Source: Elmis aenea | Taxonomy: Eukaryota; Arthropoda; Insecta; Coleoptera; Elmidae | Direction: 5' to 3' | DNA length: 64,000 nt | NCBI GenBank assembly: GCA_947652605.1 | Contig: OX393577.1 | Coordinates: 60,784,108-60,848,107, forward strand | Shown here: positions 56,401 to 64,000 of the stretch, one piece after another | Numbering within the stretch: the first letter of the stretch is position 1 | Layout of the letters: every line of letters begins with the position of its first letter | Made by a program: the position numbers and the translations under genes | Notes under the pieces: model-generated | Databases searched by the model: none | Seen by the model: the letters and a program-made list of their open reading frames with translations, nothing else | Told to the model about the DNA's origin: nothing

Positions 56401-57475
56401 GTACGAGGTGAGCGCCAAAATTTCCCCGCCTTACTATGAAAGAAACAGCGTAGGCTCAAAATTAAATTTTATTTTTCAATATAATCCCCCCTGACATAAA
56501 TGCACTTATTACATCTTTTTAGCAACAATTCGATACCCCTAAAAATGTCTGCAAAATGTGCCCAAACTGCAGCCTTCACCTCTTCGTCGTCACTGAAATG
56601 GCGCCCGCGAAGGTCCTTTTTCAAATTTCCAAACAGGTAATAGTCACTGGGGGCCATATCTGGACTATACGGAGGGTGATCGATTTGTTCAAAACCTTAG
56701 TCACGAATTGCGGCTTGAGTGTGCACGAGAGCATTGTCGTGCAGTAAACGCACGCCTCTGGTCAGTTTCCCACGTCTTTTCTCCCGAATATTTTGTCGTA
56801 ATTTGTGCAGGAGAGCTGCATAATGTTCCCCGTTGACTGTGGTGTTGCGTTTTTTAAAATCTATGAGAGGAATGCCCTTACAATCCCAAAAGGTCGTAGC
56901 CATCACCTTTTTTGTCGACTGACAGACCCTGAACTCTCTTGGCGGTGCTTCTTCTTTTCGCCTCCATTCCATCGATTCTCTTTTTGACAAAGGATCATAG
57001 TAGAGAACCATGGTTTCATCCCCTGTAACAATTGCCTTCAACGCATCCACAGATTTTTTTCCACAGAGCTCCAAAAAGGATCGAGCACATTCAACACGAC
57101 GCTGGCGCTGAACTGCTGGGAGATGTTTGGGGACCCACCTTGCACTAATTTTATTTATGCCTAACCGATCGTGGAGGAGTCGGCGAATGCTTGTATCTGA
57201 AAGCCCCGAGATTTTTGATAGTTCTTTCACATGCAAGCGTCGATTGCCTAATACGAGTTCCTCAACAAGGGCAATCTTGTCGTCCGTCACCACTTCCACA
57301 GTCGTTCCTGTTCTTGCATTATCTTCCAAGGATTCTTGCCCCATTCGAGACCGTTTTGACCAATCTCTTACCACAGGATAAGACAGGGTATTGTCCCCGC
57401 AAACCCCATTCAGTTAAACTTTGATGCTTTGAGTAGAAAGACCTTCGTGAGTAAGAAATTTTATAAATCCCGTTT
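56400..57475 (-). pseudogene. mariner transposase with two in-frame stops
   Basis: One frame from about 57470 to 56469. N-terminal helix-turn-helix entry FIKFLTHEGLSTQSIK, then an in-frame TAA (57414-57416), then GRESLEDNxR-like MGQESLEDNART, LHVKELSKISGLSDTS, the first catalytic motif VTGDETMV, LLHDNALVH with the second aspartate, an in-frame TAA (56697-56699), then HPPYSPDMAPSDYYLF with the third. The spacing between the second and third aspartates is about four residues short of D34D, suggesting a 12-bp deletion. The length (~335 codons) is normal for mariner. A candidate end, TA|CGAGGTG, lies at 56400. Non-functional. Confidence 0.9.
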
Positions 57476-57727
57476 TTACAGAACTTTGTGTCTTTAGAAG
57501 CAAAAATCTACCAATATCCGTTTCAAAATGCTCTTTGTTGAGAAACTGTCTACAAGTATTTCGCATCTAACACCAAAAAAAAGGTGATAATCGGTTGGAA
57601 AAATGTCAAGAGAATATGGTAGACGAGGTAGAATTTCCCGACCTAACACGCAATTTTTTTCCCGGGGAGTCTTGCAGTATGAGGTTCTGCATTGTCCTAT
57701 AAGAACAACACTTTCAAAGTTATTCAT
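57470..57727 (-). pseudogene. Second mariner transposase, C-terminal fragment
   Basis: The minus strand reads PRLPYSLDIFPTDYHLFFG, a decayed YSPDLxPTDYHLF motif with the third catalytic aspartate, then a tail with FCKNGIYKI like the mariner C-terminus. It lies directly upstream of the other mariner on the same strand, so the end of one runs into the beginning of the next. It belongs to a different mariner lineage by sequence. Confidence 0.7.
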
Positions 57728-58135
57728 CCTTTACACGTTCCAGTTGCGAGAGTAAATCTTATCCGTAATTGTTTGGTCTCGTAGTGAACAATACCTATTG
57801 ACTTTAATTACTGTATCGAACTCTAACGAAAACCGAACGAAGGTTTTAAGTCACCTGATACTTTATTAAACAACTCCTAAAAAAATGTTCTTATAAAATT
57901 TAGTTCTGTTCCTATGCTGTGACAATCATCTACCACATTGCACGGGTAAGTTTCTTATCGTAATAGTTAGAATAAAACTTAGTTAATTAGCACTACTGTG
58001 ACTATTATTCTAATTTTTAATGTCTAGCTGCTTATATTGTTTATTGATTTAAAATAAAACAAGAGTAAACTACAATTTTTTTATCAAGATACGTATAGTT
58101 TTTAAACTACCACAAAAATAAGGAAACCCAATACG
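57728..58135. other. AT-rich sequence, nothing recognised
   Basis: No feature could be supported. Confidence 0.4.
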
Positions 58136-58139
58136 CACT

Positions 58140-58622
58140 TAAACAAACCATGGTAACCACCAAAATGAATCGTTTTATATTGTACTCCTAATATTTAATG
58201 GTGCAATTTTATTATTTAATTTTTTACTTAAAAACTGTAGGAGAAAAACACAAGAATAAAATAGTTTCTAAATTAATTAAGCTTTCAAAACAAAATTCTT
58301 AAATTGTCAAAAAGTTCTGATTAAAAAAAAACAACAGGTCAACAGGGGTCGGACTTTTCAGCACTCTGTGAAGATGGGGATTGATGAAAATATTACTGTG
58401 GGAAACTTTTTAATAAGTATAAAACATCTATCGAATATCGTTCTCCTATATTTATCCAAATTTGAGAAATAAAATCAAAACCTAATTTTACCGCTCCCCT
58501 TTAGAGGAATGTAACTCCAATGGGAGACGTCTAAGGAAAAAAATGTATGTGAAAGACCCCCCTAACTTTCGATAAGGAATCACCTTCCGAATTTTTTCGT
58601 AATCTTTAAGAAACACCCTATA
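58140..58622 (-). mobile_element. Foldback family B, single arm
   Basis: It contains, in order, CCATGGTAACCACCAAAATG, GTCGGACTTTTCAGC, TTTATCCAAATTTGAGAAAT, TTTCGATAAGGAATCACCTT and AAGAAACACCCTAT, the arm of 35834-36732. The opposite arm is missing. Confidence 0.7.
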
Positions 58623-59219
58623 ACTAATGGTATCTACTAGTTTATACAGTTTGATATAATATAAGCTAAAATGCACTTAAAAACCATTTTAGTAAGAATT
58701 GATATTCAAAAATTAGTATGCACAGTAAATAATTAAATTTTACAAACAACCACAATAGGCTGGCTATTAGGTAATTAGTTCTAATAAGTTTCACTGGCAA
58801 TTATTTTTAATAATTATTGTTGGGAAATGCACTTTTATTTCATAGCATTTCAATACAGTCTAGTTTGGTTTAAATGCGATTAAATCGGTGTAGATTTTAG
58901 TTCAATATCTAGTTATTGTATTTATTTTATTACATTTAAATGGGTCATTAAACAATTTTTGTTTCTTTCATATACGTATGCATATAAAAGGTGTAGAGTA
59001 TGACCACGCATAGTAATATTTCAATGGTAACATTTTAAAGGTTGTACAATATCTCCTTTAATTATTTTAGGAAAAAAGTTTATTTAGCTTTTTTGTAAAG
59101 AAAAAAATGTTGTGTCTTGAAATGTAAATCATTATTCATTTTTAGTTTTCAAATAACTGAAAATTAAGAAAATAGCAAAACGCCGTTTTGACAAAAATCT
59201 GTAGTGCCTTGAAATTATG
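58623..59219. other. AT-rich sequence, nothing recognised
   Basis: No feature could be supported. Confidence 0.4.
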
Positions 59220-59939
59220 CTGTGACAACTGACCAACCTAATTTATTCCTTCCGCGTTTAAATGGACAAGTACTTATGGTGCCTTTCCACGTGAGAGTAA
59301 ACTACTCTCGATAGCAGCGTCGCCAAGGATACAGCCCCTGAGAGTAACTCGCGATTGGCTGTATCCTTGGCGACGCTGCTATCGAGAGTAGTTTACTCTC
59401 ACGTGGAAAGGCACCATTACATACGCTTTCAACATTTTTAGTTTGTTGATTGGTTGTCATGGAAACGACAAAAACTATAACGACCGGTCCACCTGATTTA
59501 CAGTGACTTTTGTCCAAAGCACGTTTTTTCAAATTTGAAAATGAAAGTAGAAGTAAATTACCATGTGTGATACATCATATTTGATTATGTAAAACAAAAA
59601 ATCGCGCCCGTAAGAAAAATAAAGTTGCTCGTCATAAAGCAAAAACGAATCGACCTGGGAAAAAATTGTGATCACCATACGATTCGACTTAAAAAGTTGC
59701 TAGGGCAATGTTTTACACATTTGAAATATTTTTTAATCCAAAGGAGTTATAGGCGACTTTTAAAAATCGAATTTTTCGGTTTTCCTTATTTCCTCTGATA
59801 CCGTTTAAAATATTTCCAATTTCTTTTAAGATTATTATTGAACACAAAATTTAGCAACTTTTCCAAATATAAACCTATGCCCTAGCTGTTATAATAAGCG
59901 AAATCCCCATGCTTAAACTCGAATTACAAACACCCTGTA
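59220..59939 (-). mobile_element. Foldback family A arm, interrupted by a hairpin MITE
   Basis: From TAGTTTGTTGATTGGTTGTC (59440) to CACCCTGTA (59931-59939) it follows the right arm of 40282-42090 block by block, including AAAACGAATCGACCT and AAAAAGTTGCTAGGGCAATG. The inner part is split by the element at 59277-59416. No left arm. Confidence 0.75.
59277..59416. mobile_element. 140-bp hairpin MITE with perfect 60-bp arms, TTA duplication
   Basis: Left arm 59277-59336 and right arm 59357-59416 are exact inverse copies over 60 bases, starting TGGTGCCTTTCCACGTGAG. The loop is 20 bases (59337-59356). TTA flanks it on both sides (59274-59276 and 59417-59419), as for PIF/Harbinger. Perfect arms indicate a young copy or conservation by gene conversion. 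Confidence 0.93.
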
Positions 59940-60815
59940 TATATTTTGAAACTTAAGTATATTGTTTAACTACACAATACAATTTATAAAAAAATGCATT
60001 TTCCAAAAATATTTTTTTTAATAAATAAAAAAGCTGTATGTGTAATATTTAATTATGTTCCAATTTTTATTACATTCGGTTTAACCTTTAGCAAGCACAA
60101 TATACTTTTATTTAAAACATTAAGATTTCTCCTTTTTGAATCCATCAAATATTTTTACAATTTCGAGAATTAAATTAAATGTAGATTTGGGAAGAACAAT
60201 TTTCATTGTCTTTCTGCTAAAGTTTAAGATACGTAAGATCGTTTAAATCGATAAGTATATATAAAAATTTAGAGCAAAATAAAAGCTATCTTTGTACACT
60301 CTGCAGATTGCCCATATATTATAGTAATTCAGAAAATCCGTAACATTAAAAGCTTAATTATTTAAGGCTAATATGCACATTACTAAAACATAATTAACAG
60401 AAAACATCCAGCAAAATAAAACTTCATTAAAATAAATGCAGTTTACTTTCATGTAAGGACGAAAGCATTATCGTCAATAAATGTGAAGGCAAAATAAGCA
60501 ACGTTTACACTCTAACGAGTCTAACGTATACAATGTATGCATTACACTACACACATTATAATTACGTTGCGATTGGATAACTAAATTTTAGTTTTATGAT
60601 AATATAATCACCGAGTAATTGCAATAATCACGAAAATCTGTACAACGAACTTGTTATAACGCCTCAACAACAATATAAAGACATGCTCAAAATGTTTAGT
60701 TTGTTTCAAAACAAGTGAGTCTCTATTTTCGGAAATAAAAATGAAGTAATATATTTTTTCTGCGTCCGTCCAGAAAATCAGTTGTTTTTGATCAATTTTT
60801 AGGCTGGAAAATACA
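59940..60815. other. AT-rich sequence, nothing recognised
   Basis: No feature could be supported. Confidence 0.4.
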
Positions 60816-60915
60816 TCTTTACTGGCCTAGGCCAAAAAGTATATGGTTGCCATGGCAATGAGTTGTCTTTACCGGCCTAGGCCGGAAAGTAACTGGTTGC
60901 CATGGTGATGAGTTA
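60816..60915 (+). promoter_or_regulatory. Tandem 50-bp repeat with X-box-like motifs
   Basis: Two 50-bp copies (60816-60865, 60866-60915) each hold the palindrome GGCCTAGGCC and a GTTGCCATGGnnAT motif. The first, GTTGCCATGGCAAT (60846-60859), is close to the RFX X-box consensus GTNRCCnnRGYAAC. An Inr-like TCAGT follows at 60963-60967 and an ATG at 60992. This could be a promoter of a ciliary-type gene or a repeat that merely resembles one. Confidence 0.45.
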
Positions 60916-60991
60916 ATTTGCGCTGTCAAACAAGCGTAATTATACCACCAAGCGAGTTTTTATCAGTAGTTTGTTAAGTTATTGTTTAATT

Positions 60992-61174
60992 ATGAATGGT
61001 GACGATAGTGATTTTGGTGTCAGTGGCGGAAGCAGAAAAAATATATTACGTAACTACCCGTTAAGTGTCTTTACTGGACTCGTATCCTTTCAGGACTCGC
61101 CAAGGCTCGTCCCAAAACCGTCTACTCGTCCAGTAAAATATCACTTTCCGGTCTTGTTAAGTATAAACTATTAA
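60992..61174 (+). CDS. Possible 60-aa ORF or first exon
   Basis: ATG at 60992 opens a 60-codon frame (MNGDDSDFGVSGGSRKN...) that starts acidic and glycine/serine-rich. A possible splice donor GTAACT lies inside at about 61050. No domain was recognised. It is listed because it follows the X-box/Inr cluster by some 30 bp. Otherwise unsupported. Confidence 0.25.
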   Translation: MNGDDSDFGVSGGSRKNILRNYPLSVFTGLVSFQDSPRLVPKPSTRPVKYHFPVLLSINY

Positions 61175-61900
61175 TAAATGTTGCACAAGTGCATAACTCT
61201 TTGTGCGAACCGCCACCCTTTTCTTAAAGTTTTCGATAATTTTAATGTCAATTTAAAATCCTTATTAGTTGCTTCTCCGATCCTGAAAATTTGGCGCACA
61301 AATCTTTTCAAATAAAGGTAATATGGATGTTTTAAGAAAATGTACATTTTTCGGTTTCATCGTGGTATTATGTAACATGATGAATTATTGAAAATGTAAA
61401 ACTGGATTATTGTTACGGATGTAATTGCACAACTTTTTCTCCATTTACCGATTTTGTATTTCTAACGGTTTCTGAGATACCCATGTACTCAAATTCTAAC
61501 AAAGGAAACCGATATCAAATATCTAAATCCGTTTTCGTGATAAAGCCCAAAGACAAAAAAAGCCTGGATGTGGTTAGTTATGTGCTCGTAACTAATTTAT
61601 ATTCCAATAAACTAGTTAACGTTACATTTATAAATTTTTTAAACTACTATGAGGATGCAGTAGTACCTACATCAGATTTAATGCATCGCCGTTCGGAAGT
61701 ACAACTAATTAATAATATCGTTTTCATTTAGAGACACATACAAATCGGAACATCCTGTGTATTTATTAATTCTTGTGAAGTATAATCAAGCAATTCTCCA
61801 GCTGGTGGCATAAAAGTCCAGTATGTAAGTTAGATTAGAATCTTTGCTTAATTAAAAATGCCAATTTGTAAAGTTAAAATCACAATTTAAAATTAACGTT
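61175..61900. other. Unassigned AT-rich sequence
   Basis: GAGATACCCATGTACTCAAATT at 61471 echoes the family A internal block, and CATCCTGTGTAT at 61752 an eroded foldback end. An 82-codon frame between them (61483-61731) shows no domain. Confidence 0.35.
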
Positions 61901-62220
61901 TTTCTACTCATGTATATGAAAGTTGTCATTTTCTCACTGCCTACATATAAGTTTTTCTTTCGTCACTAGGCTTGTGTATGTTCTGTGGTCACTAGTGCCG
62001 AAAATAATGTCAATGTCAGGTACAAAGTACAAAATTCCTTGTACTTCAGATTTTATAGCGAAATATATGAAAACGTTAAACTTTTTTTTCTACTCATGTA
62101 CATGAAAGTTGTCATTTTCTCACTGCCTACCCTACATGAAAAGTTTTACTTTCGTCTCTAGTGGCGAAAATTAACTTTCGCCACTAATGGCGAAAATAAT
62201 GTCACTGTCAATGTCAAAAT
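61900..62220 (+). repeat. Tandem duplication, ~185-bp unit
   Basis: TTCTACTCATGTATATGAAA and the following CTCACTGCCTAC recur 186 bp downstream as TTCTACTCATGTACATGAAA. The unit ends in GCGAAAATAATGTCA words. The second copy has an extra inverted GGCGAAAnT/CTTTCGCC pair. Confidence 0.65.
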
Positions 62221-62530
62221 CAAATTGTAAAATTTACGATTTTTTTTAGCTTAAACTCATAATAAACTAAAATTGCGTTAATATTCTTATCAAATAATTT
62301 AATTTTAATGTAGCATTTTATATAAAAGCCTAAGAATGGTACAAAAGTTAATATTAAATATATTTCGTTTGCAGGTTATAATTTTATTTACCTCTCAATG
62401 TCAGTGTGGAGGTGTCGCTATGGAAATGAAATGATTAATTAAAACTTTATAAATAATAATTTTGTCATTTGGTTCGTTTACATTAACTTCCGTTCTATAA
62501 TATAATTTTAATTTCGTAGAAAAAATAGCA
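62221..62530. other. AT-rich sequence, nothing recognised
   Basis: No feature could be supported. Confidence 0.4.
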
Positions 62531-62643
62531 TTTACGACTCGAGATGAAATCAGTTTTTTTTCGTTCGTGAGATTTGCTCATTCGCTGCTCGTGAATAAAT
62601 CTCACCTCACGAAAAAAACTGGACTTTCATCTCTTGTTGTAAA
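62531..62643. repeat. Hairpin element (~113 bp)
   Basis: TTTACGACTCGAGATGAAAT at the left matches the inverse of TTTCATCTCTTGTTGTAAA at the right. Inner TTTTTTTCGTTCGTGAGATT pairs with AATCTCACCTCACGAAAAAA. The loop contains CATTCGCTGCTCGTG. Similar in plan to 2363-2488. Confidence 0.7.
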
Positions 62644-63425
62644 ATATACTTTTTTCACTTTATTAGTATATTTAAGGAACTGGGTTTAACCTGCATATTT
62701 TCGGTTTAAAAACACATGTAAAAATACTCTCCCTTGTTAATTTAACCAATCTTCCATCTCTAACAACATATTTTCGAACTTATATTTCGGCTTTATTTAT
62801 GTAATATTGTATGTATCGTGTCATTAAGCCTTATTAGTGACTAATTTTTTTGTTTGTGTGTTTCCAACTTATTTATTTAATTATCACAAACATGAAATAC
62901 CTTCTAAAGTTTTCAATGAAGCTGTTTACCTGTTCAAATATTAGTTTTAAACATGTGTACCTTCCTAACTTGTGAAAATGCAAACAGGGAATGATGAATT
63001 ATTTATTACGTTCTATTTTTATGTACAACTTGAGAACAATGCCGTCTATTTCCGCAAAATCAAAAAAAAGTAAAGTAGGTCGTTGCTAAACAAATAAAAT
63101 ATCGTAATGCAACACATCAAACCAAAATATATACGCTTGAATGTGTATACGTATAAGAGGATCTATACGAACTAAGAGAAATAAGCAATCAATGATTTTG
63201 TGTCTAGGACATTTTGGTTATGTTATTTTGGTAATTAAACAATAATAACAACTTTTACAAAATAATGAAATCGATAAAAGAACTTTAAAGGTTGTTTGAT
63301 TTCAGAAGCAAATTGTAAACAAACTTATTCCATCGCGTTCAGGGAACGCAAATAAATCACCACAACAAACTTTTGTAGAAAACGATAAAATTGAAACCCT
63401 CAGATGAACAGATCGATTTTATTAA
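62644..63425. other. AT-rich sequence, nothing recognised
   Basis: No feature could be supported. Confidence 0.4.
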
Positions 63426-63429
63426 ACAC

Positions 63430-63955
63430 AAGATGATTTACCCGGCGTTGCACGGGCGATTACGATTTTAATTACTTTTTTAACTTGAATAAGCCCAATA
63501 ATTCCAAATCATACACAAATGACATACTCTGATCAATCATATCTTTTCATTTTCTTATAATTCATTAAAAAATAACTATTTATTGCTTAAAAATTGAATA
63601 ATAACTCAAATTTATTTTCTTTCGTCTTGTTTCAATTAAAAATGTACTAATAAAAATAATACTTCATGTACATTTATTACTAATTGTATACAAAACAATC
63701 TTTACTTGAGAAATACACCGCGCCGTATCGTGTTATGACCAGGTATTTGCCGACGTAAGATCGAATCCCGTCCAAGTAATTTTTTTTTTTTTAAATTGGT
63801 AATATGTGCTTGTACTTAAAGTTTGGCGTTAGATCTGCAAGGTCCTAAATAGTAACTGTGCAAAATTTGGTCCCGATCGGTCAACGGACCTAGGATTCTA
63901 TAGCGAACAAACAAACAAACACACAAACAAGCTCTTTTATATATGTAGATTACTT
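63430..63955 (+). mobile_element. SINE/RTE-like non-autonomous retroelement candidate
   Basis: The left part has ACCCGGCGTTGCACGGGCGA, a phrase seen at the start of many arthropod repeat copies. The middle has GATCGAATCCCG (63762-63773), close to a tRNA B box. The right end has CAAAATTTGGTCCCGATCGG followed by CTATAGCGAACAAACAAAC and TATATATGTAGAT, typical of RTE-linked 3' ends. No A box was seen with confidence. Confidence 0.5.
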
Positions 63956-64000
63956 AAGCTACTTACAAAATAACAAAACAAAATAAATATTTTGAGTGCC

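Noticed and set aside
57494..57727. Start of the 56.7-57.4 kb mariner placed at 57374
   Set aside because: The codon there is GTG and homology continues upstream through an in-frame stop at 57414, so it is not a real start.

Overview
This is AT-rich eukaryotic DNA that looks like an insect intergenic or heterochromatic region. A beetle is possible but unproven. The assignment rests on element content: a BEL/Pao LTR retrotransposon, mariner, hAT and RTE/Jockey-type LINE remnants, and many foldback elements whose ends read TACAGGGTG. I see no convincing host protein-coding exon. Almost everything recognisable is a transposable element, a satellite or a long inverted repeat. The only intact long reading frame is the 1727-residue BEL/Pao polyprotein.

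Layout. 1-11 kb: foldback arms, a hairpin element, three broken LINEs (minus at 3.96-4.72 and 5.33-8.15 kb, plus at 10.15-10.99 kb), a 260-bp polypyrimidine microsatellite, and a 217-bp TTAA-flanked palindrome. 12.6-13.3 kb: a hAT-type MITE with a perfect 8-bp target duplication. 13.4-19.7 kb: an intact minus-strand BEL/Pao element with two LTRs that read as identical and a 5-bp target duplication. 19.8-21.2 kb: a ~170-bp tandem repeat split by a TA-flanked foldback element. 21.6-22.45 kb: a GC/CpG-rich island. 23.7-26.7 kb: two direct copies of a ~750-bp segment interleaved with foldbacks and an 8-bp-TSD MITE. 26.7-29.4 kb: a GC-rich satellite array of roughly 27 monomers with higher-order structure, ending in a second minisatellite and a strong hairpin followed by CTAGT.

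30.4-37.5 kb: MITEs and foldbacks, a candidate TATA promoter, and a three-level nest (foldback inside a hAT with perfect TSD, inside a second hAT-like element). 38.3-42.1 kb: a large foldback element with a LINE tail in one arm, then a second TATA-type promoter candidate. 44.6-47.7 kb: two hAT elements, one with transposase remains. 48.9-50.3 kb: a striking triple concentric palindrome lodged in an RTE LINE remnant. 52.4-57.7 kb: a Harbinger-like MITE, mariner fragments and a LINE RNase H remnant, including two mariners fused head to tail. 58-64 kb: foldback arms, a perfect 60-bp-arm hairpin MITE, a tandem pair of X-box-like motifs, further hairpins and a SINE/RTE-like terminus.

Functional picture: only the BEL/Pao element has its full protein-coding set (gag, protease, reverse transcriptase, RNase H, integrase). 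The other elements are either decayed or non-autonomous and would need enzymes supplied elsewhere. Coordinates of repeat borders were read by eye. Family names for degenerate elements are inferences from motifs and target-site duplications.
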